Below, in pieces: positions 7,989 to 15,837 of a stretch of DNA of 64,000 nucleotides. Numbering within the stretch: the stretch's first letter is position 1; each line of letters begins with the position of its first letter. Origin of the DNA: Methylobacillus caricis (GTDB taxonomy: Bacteria; Pseudomonadota; Gammaproteobacteria; Burkholderiales; Methylophilaceae); NCBI RefSeq assembly GCF_020532705.1, contig NZ_JAJAVD010000001.1:310001-374000 (forward strand), in the 5' to 3' direction. The position numbers were made by a program, and so were the translations under genes. Under the pieces are notes generated by a model that had not been told where the DNA came from, did not search any database, and was given only the letters and a program-made list of their open reading frames with translations.

Positions 7989-9888
7989 CTTCAACGATTT
8001 GTCCTCCTTCGAGCCTGAGGCCATATTGGCTTCCTTGCCGGGCGAGCATCCGAGAATGGCTGCTGGTTTGGCTGTGGGGCGCGAGGCACAGGCAGGTGGT
8101 CATCTGGATATAGATGAGCTGACCCGGATTGCCAATGAACTATATGCAGAAGGTTTTCCGCATGCGCAGGGCCTGCCGTCGACTGCGTCATTGACCGATT
8201 CGGCAGCCCCCTATGCGGCTGGTAGTCCAACCATAGGTGCGCCAGTACCGGCTGCTCCAGCAGCTGTTTCTGCTGTGCCGGCAGGATTGCCAGCGGCTAC
8301 CAATGTGGTTCCCGGTGCGGAAACAGTGCCAGTCAGTTCCCCGGGTTTGGGCGTGTCTCCATCCAGCTTGCCACCTGAGTTCAGCCAGGAGCGTGTTGAG
8401 GCGGTTGGGCCCGTCCCTGGAGCATCCACAGTCCCATTGGACGGCAACATCCTGGGTGTACTGGATATCAGTGGTTTGCTGGGTGGGATGGATATCCCTT
8501 ATCAAGTTGACCTGCAAAGTTTCCTGGTATCTCCATCCAGTGCGGGTGGCGGAGCTGATAAGTCTGCTACCAGCGTTGCTGGCAGCAGGTCTTCGCAATA
8601 CTACTTCCTGGGTGACCGTCCAGGCGTGCCGCAGTCTTCAGCTTCCACTCATCCGCCGTTTGATGCCAACCTGGTACGCAAGGATTTTCCTATCCTGCGT
8701 GAACTGGTCAATGGCAGGCCTCTGATCTGGCTGGACAATGCCGCTACCACGCAAAAGCCACAGGTGGTCATAGACCGTCTGGCCTATTTCTATCAACACG
8801 AGAACTCCAATATCCATCGTGCAGCGCATGAGCTGGCCGCGCGTGCCACTGATGCCTATGAAGGTGCACGTGAAACTGTTCGTCGTTTCATCAATGCGCC
8901 ATCGGCTGAGAACATCGTGTTTGTGCGCGGTACCACTGAAGCGATCAATCTGATTGCCAAGACCTGGGGCAAGAAGCATCTGGGCGAGGGTGATGAAGTG
9001 ATTGTCACCAATCTGGAGCATCATGCCAATATCGTGCCGTGGCAGCAGTTATGCCAGGAAACAGGCGCCAAGCTTAAAGTGGTGCCGGTGGATGACAGTG
9101 GTCAGGTATTGCTGGACGAATACCAAAAGCTGCTGACGTCTCGTACCAAGCTGGTGTCCTTCACCCAGGTGTCCAATGCCCTGGGCACTGTCACTCCTGC
9201 ACAGCAAATGATACAGATGGCCCATAGTATTGGCGCCAAGGTGTTGCTGGATGGTGCTCAGTCTGTGTCCCATATGCGTACTGATGTCCAGTTGCTGGAT
9301 TGCGATTTCTTCGTGTTTTCTGGTCACAAGGTGTTTGGTCCCACTGGCATAGGGGCGCTGTACGGCAAGCCAGAGGTGCTCAATGACATGCCGGTCTGGC
9401 AAGGTGGTGGCAACATGATCCAGGATGTTACCTTTGAAAAGACGGTTTATCATGGAGCACCAGCCAAGTTCGAAGCTGGTACCGGCAATATTGCCGATGC
9501 CGTGGGTATGGGAGCTGCGCTGGAGTATGTGGAGCGTTTGGGGATAGACAATATTGCCCGTTACGAGCATGAACTGCTGGTCTATGCAACAGCTGCATTG
9601 AACAAGGTGCCAGGATTGCGTTTGATTGGCACTGCCAAGGAAAAAGCCAGCGTGTTGTCGTTTAACCTGCATGGGTACAAGAGCGAGGAGGTGGGCGCTG
9701 CCTTGAATCAGGAAGGGATTGCCGTACGTTCTGGCCATCATTGTGCACAGCCGATTCTGCGCCGGTTCGGTGTGGAAACAACGGTCAGGCCATCGCTGGC
9801 GTTCTACAACACTTATGCTGAAATCGATGTGTTGCAGAATACCTTGCTCAAGCTTGCCTCTGCTAAAGGCGTGAGTGGTTTGCAGTAA
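7975..9888 (+). CDS. Encapsulated cysteine desulfurase (SufS-like) with disordered targeting domain
   Basis: PLP enzyme of 637 aa that removes sulfur from L-cysteine to give alanine and a persulfide. Residues about 232-630 are a complete SufS-type domain: LDNAATTQKP at 253, H349-H350 in NLEHHANIVPW, PLP-binding K452 in SGHKVFGPTG and catalytic C590 in RSGHHCAQP. The first 230 residues are Ala/Pro/Ser/Gly-rich and probably disordered. Two more ordered segments stand out, around residues 43-62 (HLDIDELTRIANELY) and 155-187 (GVLDISGLLGG, VDLQSFLV). In family 2A systems such an N-terminus loads the enzyme into the shell. It overlaps the shell gene by 14 bp, so expression is coupled. Confidence 0.94.
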   Translation: MTTSNFNDLSSFEPEAILASLPGEHPRMAAGLAVGREAQAGGHLDIDELTRIANELYAEGFPHAQGLPSTASLTDSAAPYAAGSPTIGAPVPAAPAAVSAVPAGLPAATNVVPGAETVPVSSPGLGVSPSSLPPEFSQERVEAVGPVPGASTVPLDGNILGVLDISGLLGGMDIPYQVDLQSFLVSPSSAGGGADKSATSVAGSRSSQYYFLGDRPGVPQSSASTHPPFDANLVRKDFPILRELVNGRPLIWLDNAATTQKPQVVIDRLAYFYQHENSNIHRAAHELAARATDAYEGARETVRRFINAPSAENIVFVRGTTEAINLIAKTWGKKHLGEGDEVIVTNLEHHANIVPWQQLCQETGAKLKVVPVDDSGQVLLDEYQKLLTSRTKLVSFTQVSNALGTVTPAQQMIQMAHSIGAKVLLDGAQSVSHMRTDVQLLDCDFFVFSGHKVFGPTGIGALYGKPEVLNDMPVWQGGGNMIQDVTFEKTVYHGAPAKFEAGTGNIADAVGMGAALEYVERLGIDNIARYEHELLVYATAALNKVPGLRLIGTAKEKASVLSFNLHGYKSEEVGAALNQEGIAVRSGHHCAQPILRRFGVETTVRPSLAFYNTYAEIDVLQNTLLKLASAKGVSGLQ

Positions 9889-9923
9889 TACCGACTTAAG
9901 CAGCTCAACGCCTAAAAGAAAAG

Positions 9924-9947
9924 GCCGGGATGTATCCCGGCTTTTTT
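9924..9947. terminator. Bidirectional intrinsic terminator between desulfurase and molbindin genes
   Basis: GCCGGGA (9924-9930), loop TGTA, TCCCGGC (9935-9941), then six T. On the minus strand CCTTTTCTTTT follows the stem, so it can end both convergent transcripts. Confidence 0.9.
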
Positions 9948-9998
9948 ATTAGTCATTTCATGTGTTTGGCTAACAACCGTGCTGCCAAGTGGATTACC

Positions 9999-10214
9999 TT
10001 AGACTTTGGCGATGGAGACTTCAGTGGCCTTGATCAGGGCCAATACCTCGGTACCAACTTGCAGGTTAAGTTCATTGATCGAACGTGTGGTGATCACCGA
10101 AGTGACAATACCTACAGGCGTTTCAACATCAACTTCGGAGACGACCGGGCCGACGACAATTTCCTTGATTCTGCCGCGGAACTGATTGCGAACGTTGATT
10201 GCGTGTATTGCCAT
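9999..10214 (-). CDS. Molbindin-type TOBE-domain protein
   Basis: A 71-aa single Mop/TOBE domain (NQFRGRIKEIVVGPVVSEVD, then SVITTRSINELNLQVG). Such small cytoplasmic proteins oligomerise and bind molybdate or tungstate, and sometimes sulfate. Ribosome binding site AAAGGAG is 8 nt upstream. Last gene of a minus-strand run DUF2292 - sbp2 - DUF2325 - molbindin, which suggests a role in sorting or buffering oxyanions entering with sulfate. The ligand cannot be read from the sequence. Confidence 0.87.
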   Translation of the reverse strand: MAIHAINVRNQFRGRIKEIVVGPVVSEVDVETPVGIVTSVITTRSINELNLQVGTEVLALIKATEVSIAKV

Positions 10215-10286
10215 GATGACTCTCCTTTTGCGTACTATCTATATGCCGGATGCTGAATAAAACCAGGTTTATGCTTGTAACTCTTC

Positions 10287-10625
10287 CTAATGCAGGGAAA
10301 AACTCGAGTGATCTTCTCTACATTCAGTCTCGACAACGTAATCTGGATCCAGTTTCTGTAATCTTGTACGCAATGCCGCCGGGCCATTGGGGGTATATAC
10401 GATCTTGACTCCACGCTTGGCCGCATTCTGCTTGATCTTATGAGTAAACGTGTGGCTGATCCAGTCCGTGATCAAGATAATCAGGTCGGTGTCTTGAGGG
10501 ATGACTTTCTTGCCATCGCCCACTTTGCGACCTGACCAGTGATTGATATGTGTGATACCAAAATTGGACAGCTCCTGTTTGATGCCGTCAATCTGGTCGC
10601 CACCTACAATTAATGCAGTACTCAT
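10287..10625 (-). CDS. DUF2325 family protein
   Basis: A 112-aa cytoplasmic protein with the DUF2325 pattern: an N-terminal VGGDQIDGIKQEL strand-turn-helix, GRKVGDGKKVIP, and DLIILITDWISHTFTHKIKQ. Function is unknown; members often sit beside metal, oxyanion or sulfur genes. Strong AAAGGAGACT ribosome binding site. It lies between sbp2 (73 bp upstream) and the molbindin gene (72 bp downstream), all on one strand. Confidence 0.83.
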   Translation of the reverse strand: MSTALIVGGDQIDGIKQELSNFGITHINHWSGRKVGDGKKVIPQDTDLIILITDWISHTFTHKIKQNAAKRGVKIVYTPNGPAALRTRLQKLDPDYVVETECREDHSSFSLH

Positions 10626-10698
10626 TGTATGAGTCTCCTTTATTTGTCGGCGGCGCCAGATTTTGCCCGGCGCTGCCCGTTAATTGGAAGTTGAAATG

Positions 10699-11709
10699 CT
10701 ATTGCTGATAAACCTGGTCGAAAGTGCCGCCATCAGAGAAGTGGGTTTTCTGGGCTTTCTGCCAGCCGCCGAAAGCACCATCTATTGTTACCAGGGACAG
10801 TTTGGGGAAACTCTTTTCATACTTCTTGGCGACTGATGCCAGGCGCGGGCGATAGTAGTTCTTCGCGGCAATTTCCTGGCCTTCTTCGCTATACAGGTGT
10901 TCCAGATAGGCTTCTGCTACCTTGCGGGTGCCACGTTTATCTGCCACCTTGTCAACTACGGATACTGATGGCTCGGCCAGGATGGAAAGCGAAGGGGCAA
11001 CAATTTCAAACTTGTCTGGACCCAGCTCTTTTTGAGCCAGGAAGGCTTCGTTTTCCCATGCCAGCAATACATCACCGATGCCGCGTTCTACAAAGGTGGT
11101 GGTGGATCCCCGAGCGCCAGAATCCAGTACTGGGACGTTTTTGAGGATTTTGCCAATAAACTCGCGGGTCTTTGCCTCGTCATTATTGAACTTCTTTTGA
11201 CCATAAGCCCAGGCGGCCAGGTAATTCCAGCGTGCGCCGCCAGAAGTTTTCGGGTTGGGAGTAATGACTCCGACGCCAGGCTTGGCCAAGTCATCCCAGT
11301 CCTTGATCTGCTTGGGGTTGCCCTTGCGAACCAGGAAAACGATAGTAGATGTATAAGGAGAGCTGTTATCCGGCAGGCGTTTGATCCAGTCCTTGTTGAT
11401 CAGTTTGCCTTTTTCATAAAGCGCATCCACATCGTAAGCCAGTGCCAGGGTGACCACATCTGCCTGCAGCCCATCTATCACAGAGCGTGCCTGTTTGCCC
11501 GAGCCGCCGTGCGAGGCCTTGATGGTGACTTTGTCACCAGTCTTGGCCTGCCAGTATTTGGAAAAAGCGGTGTTGTATTCTTGATAGAGTTCGCGCGTGG
11601 GATCGTAAGAGACATTTAACAGGGTGATATCGGCTGCTGCTGCCCCGATAGGGCTCGTCAGTGCTGCAATTGCGATCAAGCCGGAAAGACCTGGGAAAAA
11701 CGTTTTCAT
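10699..11709 (-). CDS. sbp: Periplasmic sulfate-binding protein (sbp2, canonical pocket)
   Basis: Solute-binding protein of 336 aa with a cleavable signal peptide (first 24-26 residues, ending IGAAAA). It keeps the standard Sbp pocket sequences [23 protein letters not shown] and [12 protein letters not shown]. No permease genes accompany it, so it most likely delivers sulfate to CysTWA encoded 7 kb away. Ribosome binding site AAAGGA. Located 41 bp after the DUF2292 gene and probably co-transcribed with it and with DUF2325 and molbindin. Confidence 0.95.
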   Translation of the reverse strand: MKTFFPGLSGLIAIAALTSPIGAAAADITLLNVSYDPTRELYQEYNTAFSKYWQAKTGDKVTIKASHGGSGKQARSVIDGLQADVVTLALAYDVDALYEKGKLINKDWIKRLPDNSSPYTSTIVFLVRKGNPKQIKDWDDLAKPGVGVITPNPKTSGGARWNYLAAWAYGQKKFNNDEAKTREFIGKILKNVPVLDSGARGSTTTFVERGIGDVLLAWENEAFLAQKELGPDKFEIVAPSLSILAEPSVSVVDKVADKRGTRKVAEAYLEHLYSEEGQEIAAKNYYRPRLASVAKKYEKSFPKLSLVTIDGAFGGWQKAQKTHFSDGGTFDQVYQQ

Positions 11710-11750
11710 GCAAATTCCTTTTGTATGGGTGTGCTAATGAATGCTACTGT

Positions 11751-11948
11751 TTATGCGGCAACCGTATTGTTGGCTGCCTTTTGTTTTTGAATGTCATTGT
11801 TGAAGCGTACTTTTTCCCTGCGCTCAATTTGGGTAACTCGGCCATCGTGCACGGTGATTTCGATGGAGCCGAATCGCAGGAGATCAATTGAGCGTATGAT
11901 TTCTTGCAGTACTTCATTGCTTGCTCTGGATTGAGTTTCTTGCGACAT
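11751..11948 (-). CDS. DUF2292 (YezD-type) small protein
   Basis: A 65-aa protein with the DUF2292 core: VLQEIIRSIDLLRFGSIEIT and HDGRVTQIERREKVRF. The family is small, cytoplasmic and repeatedly found at the head of sulfate or sulfonate uptake operons; its biochemical role is not known. Here it is the first gene of the sbp2 operon and follows an AT-rich promoter region holding an AGAATA/TATTCT inverted repeat. Confidence 0.86.
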   Translation of the reverse strand: MSQETQSRASNEVLQEIIRSIDLLRFGSIEITVHDGRVTQIERREKVRFNNDIQKQKAANNTVAA

Positions 11949-12029
11949 GTTCAGGCCTATTAATTAAATGCGATGCTGTTACTCTAGCAACATCTTTAAA
12001 TAGTTAAAAATAATTTGTTTTTATATTTT

Positions 12030-12046
12030 TATTCTATAAAAGAATA
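12030..12046 (-). promoter_or_regulatory. Candidate sulfur-regulon operator upstream of the DUF2292-sbp2 operon
   Basis: TATTCT (12030-12035), ATAAA, AGAATA (12041-12046): a perfect 6-bp inverted repeat in an AT-rich stretch about 90 bp upstream of the DUF2292 start. The same hexamer occurs upstream of sbp1 and the porin gene. A CysB-family activator is the likely reader, by inference. Confidence 0.4.
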
Positions 12047-12067
12047 AAGAATGCAGGTATAGGCAAT

Positions 12068-12100
12068 AAAAAAACCGGGATTCAATAATGAGTCCCGGTT
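12068..12100 (-). terminator. Intrinsic terminator of the porin gene
   Basis: On the minus strand ACCGGGA (12099-12093) pairs with TCCCGGT (12080-12074) and is followed by a run of T (12074-12068). It lies 38 bp after the porin stop and separates it from the sbp2 operon. Confidence 0.85.
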
Positions 12101-12137
12101 AAATTTAAGAGATATAGAATGTGGCTTGCGAGGTAGG

Positions 12138-13709
12138 TTAGAAAGCGCTGACAGTCAGCTCTACGTAAAAGAAGTTGGATGTGTCTTTGCGGTCTCCAGT
12201 GTTGTTTTTCACAAAGTCACCACCTTTGAAGTATGCATAACCCACATTGGCAGCTACTTGCTTGTGCAATGGAAAACGCACGCGGATATCCCATTCCTCA
12301 CCAAGATCTCTGTCCTTATTGCCATTAGTGTTGACCAGGTTGTTACCTGCACCCCAGCGGTCGGTGGCGCTATCCAGTTTGTACCAGCTATAGCCGGTAT
12401 CAACATTGACGCCAGTAAACGGACTGAACTCGGCACGAATCTTGGTTGCATTGATGTTTTCCATCTGGATGTAATCATTGCTTGACCATGGGCGCGCAAA
12501 GCCGAAAAGACGGTCAAAGCGTTCATTGGTGCCTGTGCTGGAGCTTTTGTCACCGCTTGCAACACCGTAGTTTGCACTGAATCGTGGTTTCCAGGCATGG
12601 TCAGCTGTATATCCGATCTCAGTGATATAGGAGTAAGCTCTATAGTCACGCTTGGCAGTGGGAGTCCTGTCTTCTTCACCCCATTGGCGATAGTAACTGA
12701 CATCATAGTCAAACCCGGTTTTGCCAACTACCCCATAACCACGCAGGCCTGCGGTATGAATTTCACGGTCTCTGAAGTCATTAACATTGGTGACTCTGGC
12801 ACCGGATGCGTTGTATTTCACCTCGTCGCCATCTTGCTTAAGATAGAAGTAAGATGGGGAAAGCGTAATGACATCCGACCATTTGCGCCAATCAAAGATT
12901 GCACCGTAGAACCATTGCGCCTTATCACGCTGATTCAATTGTTCTGGAAAGCGCACAATGGGTTGCAGGGCGAATAAATCCAATTCCCAGTCATTCTTGT
13001 GTTGGCCAAAGGTGGCACGAACGCCTTGGAAGGTATTGGTTGTATTGCGCCACTCATTACGGGCAATCAAACGCCTATCTAGTTGCTCAAATGCCATGCG
13101 GCCGGCTTTGATGCTGACAGGGCGATCGTTATCGAGATCATCCTTGCCCAGCGCGTCCTTGAAGAACAACTCTGCATAGGCCTGGATAGGTTCAGCCAGG
13201 TCGACATCGCGGTTATCACGTGCAAAAGCACTGTGGTTACGGCGTGCATCTTCGGCTTCAAAGGTGAAACGTAACGGGTCGAACTTGTTGCGTACGGCGA
13301 CATAGATACGCGAACGTAGCAGGAACGGCTCATCTGTCACATTGATGCCACGGCGGAAATCATTTTCGCGGTTTTCATAACGGAAGCGATAGTCAGCCCC
13401 CACATCCAGCCAGTCAATATCGGTATATTCTTTCAGCCAGGTCTGATTGATTGGCTTGGTGAATTTTGGGGGTTCCGATTCACGTGTGGTGCCGTAGGCA
13501 CGTGGAGCAACGTAATAGCCTCTCTCGGCCTTCTTGGCTTTTGCCGCTTCAGCAGCCAGTTCAGCTTTGCGTGCCTTGATACGTTCTTGTTGATCCGCTT
13601 CTTCGGCGCTCAGTGTTGTGGCTACTGCATCTTCAGCATAAGCAAGACTGCTGGATAGTGCGATGCCGCCGGCAATCAACAACTGAATGATTCCTGATTT
13701 GTTGAACAA
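12138..13709 (-). CDS. Alginate-export-family outer-membrane porin
   Basis: A 523-aa outer-membrane protein with signal peptide (MFNKSGIIQLLIAGGIALSS, cleavage after AYA). A charged, coiled-coil-like stretch (AEEADQQERIKARKAE and following) precedes a large beta-barrel domain rich in alternating aromatic residues that ends in Phe. The barrel resembles the alginate export/AlgE-like family. The start is TTG at 13709, backed by GGGAG 8 nt upstream and by the intact signal peptide. Its position beside two sulfate-binding-protein operons and an AT-rich upstream region with TATTCT suggests uptake of a sulfur compound such as a sulfonate or sulfate ester rather than alginate. That substrate is inference. 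Confidence 0.85.
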   Translation of the reverse strand: MFNKSGIIQLLIAGGIALSSSLAYAEDAVATTLSAEEADQQERIKARKAELAAEAAKAKKAERGYYVAPRAYGTTRESEPPKFTKPINQTWLKEYTDIDWLDVGADYRFRYENRENDFRRGINVTDEPFLLRSRIYVAVRNKFDPLRFTFEAEDARRNHSAFARDNRDVDLAEPIQAYAELFFKDALGKDDLDNDRPVSIKAGRMAFEQLDRRLIARNEWRNTTNTFQGVRATFGQHKNDWELDLFALQPIVRFPEQLNQRDKAQWFYGAIFDWRKWSDVITLSPSYFYLKQDGDEVKYNASGARVTNVNDFRDREIHTAGLRGYGVVGKTGFDYDVSYYRQWGEEDRTPTAKRDYRAYSYITEIGYTADHAWKPRFSANYGVASGDKSSSTGTNERFDRLFGFARPWSSNDYIQMENINATKIRAEFSPFTGVNVDTGYSWYKLDSATDRWGAGNNLVNTNGNKDRDLGEEWDIRVRFPLHKQVAANVGYAYFKGGDFVKNNTGDRKDTSNFFYVELTVSAF

Positions 13710-14061
13710 AATAAATTCTCCCTGGTTTTGTTATGGCGCTTCCGGATGACCGGTAAGACTGCCTTTGTCTGATTAACTGCTATAGATGACCGCTGGTGCT
13801 GACAGTAGGTATTCAGTGAATGGTGTATACACTGCTGCCATGGCATTTTCCGTACAGCATATACAACGGATGAGATATTAGATTCTGTAATGCGGGAATT
13901 AAAGGCGATAAAAAATGTGTCGATGCTTGCATGCCAAGTGTCCGCTAGATATTGCAAAAAGAATGACGGCACTTTAACAATGAATTTTAATAATTAAAAA
14001 TATTTATTCTTTATATCTATATTAGGTGTTGGAATATAAACATTTTACTGTTTCTTTTTGT
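13710..14061. promoter_or_regulatory. Intergenic region, probable porin promoter
   Basis: 352 bp without a gene. The part nearest the adenosyltransferase stop (13975-14050) is strongly AT-rich and contains TATTCT (14005-14010) and GGAATATAAA (14031-14040). This resembles the upstream regions of both sbp genes. The remainder shows no coding or RNA feature I recognise. Confidence 0.3.
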
Positions 14062-14607
14062 TCATTTCTGATGATTCCACAACACGTCGTTGCGCCCGGC
14101 AGCCAAGTTCAGACTGCGTGATACAACAAAGAGCAGATCAGATAGTCGGTTGATGTAAGGCAAGGCGGCCGGTCCAATATTCTGTTCACGGTTCAGGGCT
14201 GTCAATATGCGTTCTGCGCGTCGACATACTGTGCGGCCCAGATGGCAATAAGCTGCGGCCCGTGTGCCTCCGGGCAGGATAAATTCTTTCAATGGCGCCA
14301 GGTCGGCATTCAATGCATCCAGCAACCGCTCCAGTTCTTCTATTCTAATAGCCTGTAGCATGTTGTGGCCCGGGATGGAAAGCTCCCCGCCAAGATCGAA
14401 CAGGTCATGTTGTATTAGCGTCAGCATATTGCTGATATGGAGAGGTAGGGGCTCTGTCAACAGTATTCCCAGCACGGCATTAAGCTCATCTACGGTACCC
14501 ATGGCCTCCACGCGCAGGCTGTCTTTTTCCACGCGGCTGCCATCGCCAAGGCCGGTGGTGCCATCATCACCTGTTCTTGTGTAAATTTTGCTTAGACGGT
14601 TGCCCAT
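14062..14607 (-). CDS. Cob(I)yrinic acid a,c-diamide / cobalamin adenosyltransferase, PduO type
   Basis: ATP:corrinoid adenosyltransferase of 181 aa, which attaches the adenosyl group in making adenosylcobalamin. The N-terminal ATP loop YTRTGDDGTTGLGDG and the C-terminal helix RRAERILTALNREQ followed by YINRLSDLLFVVSRSLN are diagnostic of the PduO family. The start at 14607 (MGNRLSK) follows AGGA by 8 nt; the longer frame to 14715 would run into the murI start region. Divergent from murI. Confidence 0.92.
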   Translation of the reverse strand: MGNRLSKIYTRTGDDGTTGLGDGSRVEKDSLRVEAMGTVDELNAVLGILLTEPLPLHISNMLTLIQHDLFDLGGELSIPGHNMLQAIRIEELERLLDALNADLAPLKEFILPGGTRAAAYCHLGRTVCRRAERILTALNREQNIGPAALPYINRLSDLLFVVSRSLNLAAGRNDVLWNHQK

Positions 14608-14709
14608 ATGATGTTTCCTGACTGTATGGATATATTGTAGCTGAAGCGGATAGTGGCACGGCATGAGCGCATCGGCTAAACTTCCCCAGCTTTCAAAATC
14701 ATTCAGGCC

Positions 14710-15543
14710 ATGCATTCCGTGAGCACATCAAATTCAGCAATAGGTATCTTTGACTCCGGTGTGGGCGGTATTTCCGTATTGCGACATATCTGCAGCGCCC
14801 TGCCTGCGGAAAACCTGGTCTATTATGCTGACTCTCATTTTGCGCCATATGGTACCAAGTCGCCTGAGACGATTGCTGAGCGCAGTTTTTATATTGCGGA
14901 TTTCCTGATCAGACATCATGGAATCAAAACCCTGGTAGTGGCATGTAATACAGCCACTGCCGCCGCAGTGGAATTGCTGCGGCAACGCTATCACATTCCT
15001 ATTGTCGGGATGGAGCCTGCAGTCAAACCAGCGGCACAGGCAACAAAAACCGGGGTGGTTGGCGTGCTGGCAACCAGCGGTACGTTGAAAAGTGCGCAGT
15101 TTGCTGCTTTGCTGGAAAGCTACGGGCAGCATATCCAGGTCATTACTCAGGCTGGACATGGGTTGGTTGAGTGCGTGGAGCGTGGGGAACTGAGCGGTGA
15201 ATCAGTACATGGCTTGCTCAAACAGTATCTGGATCCGTTGTTGATTCAAGGCGTTGATACAATAGTATTGGGATGCACGCATTACCCGTTTCTGTCCTCA
15301 GCTATCCGGGAGATTGTGGGCAACGACATTGCGCTTATTGAAACCGGTGCAGCCGTGGCGAGGCAATTGAAAAAGCGGTTGGGTGAGCATGGGTTATTGA
15401 GTCGGCGTGATGCTGATGGAGATATTACTTTTTATAGTAATGAGGCTGATGCTCTCAAGGCAGAGCGTGTAATTGCATCTTTGTGGACAGAACCTGGCTG
15501 CAAGTGGAAGTTCTTTGCACAGGAGGTTTCAGGAAATGTCTGA
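14710..15543 (+). CDS. murI: Glutamate racemase
   Basis: Interconverts L- and D-glutamate for peptidoglycan (277 aa, cytoplasm). The two catalytic Cys are in VVACNTATAAA and VLGCTHYPFL, and IGIFDSGVGGISVLR marks the N-terminus. A GTG at 14719 is a possible alternative start. It ends just before a long palindromic terminator shared with the convergent zinc-finger gene. Confidence 0.95.
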   Translation: MHSVSTSNSAIGIFDSGVGGISVLRHICSALPAENLVYYADSHFAPYGTKSPETIAERSFYIADFLIRHHGIKTLVVACNTATAAAVELLRQRYHIPIVGMEPAVKPAAQATKTGVVGVLATSGTLKSAQFAALLESYGQHIQVITQAGHGLVECVERGELSGESVHGLLKQYLDPLLIQGVDTIVLGCTHYPFLSSAIREIVGNDIALIETGAAVARQLKKRLGEHGLLSRRDADGDITFYSNEADALKAERVIASLWTEPGCKWKFFAQEVSGNV

Positions 15544-15569
15544 AGGATGCTTTTCGAATATTGAGAGCA

Positions 15570-15603
15570 AATAATAAAGCGGAACAAGTTCCGCTTTATT
15601 ATT
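15570..15603. terminator. Bidirectional terminator between murI and the zinc-finger gene
   Basis: A 16-bp perfect stem (15570-15585 with 15588-15603; core GCGGAAC AA GTTCCGC) around a 2-nt centre, with A-runs and T-runs in the flanks of the stem so that it works on both strands. Confidence 0.85.
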
Positions 15604-15620
15604 TTGAGCTGCATGGCATT

Positions 15621-15809
15621 TTAGTGAGAATGAATGACTTCCCCAGCTTTCAGCCGATACTTGGTTCCACAGTAAGGGCAACTGATCTGTCCTGTTTCCC
15701 CAATATCCAGGAAGACGCGCGGATGGGAGCTCCATAATGCCACTTCCTTTGTCGGACAGTGCAGTGGCAGGTCTTTTGCAGTTACTTCTATTTCGCGGGT
15801 ATCAGACAT
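15621..15809 (-). CDS. Zinc-finger domain protein (zf-CHCC, NDUFS6-like)
   Basis: A 62-aa protein with the CHCC zinc-ligand set: C18 in LHCPTKEV, H29 in SSHPRV, then C44 and C47 in ISCPYCGTKY. Related to the mitochondrial complex I accessory protein NDUFS6; the bacterial role is unclear. It follows ilvE by 28 bp on the same strand, an arrangement common in betaproteobacteria. Confidence 0.9.
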   Translation of the reverse strand: MSDTREIEVTAKDLPLHCPTKEVALWSSHPRVFLDIGETGQISCPYCGTKYRLKAGEVIHSH

Positions 15810-15837
15810 TTGTCCAGTCTTCCTGATGGGGGGTGGG

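Noticed and set aside
8188-8598. 136-aa minus-strand frame inside the desulfurase N-terminus
   Set aside because: Shadow frame opposite a GC-rich low-complexity coding region; no ribosome binding site or protein-like pattern.
9049-9741. 230-aa minus-strand frame opposite the desulfurase
   Set aside because: Antisense to a well-conserved catalytic domain; composition is that of a shadow frame.
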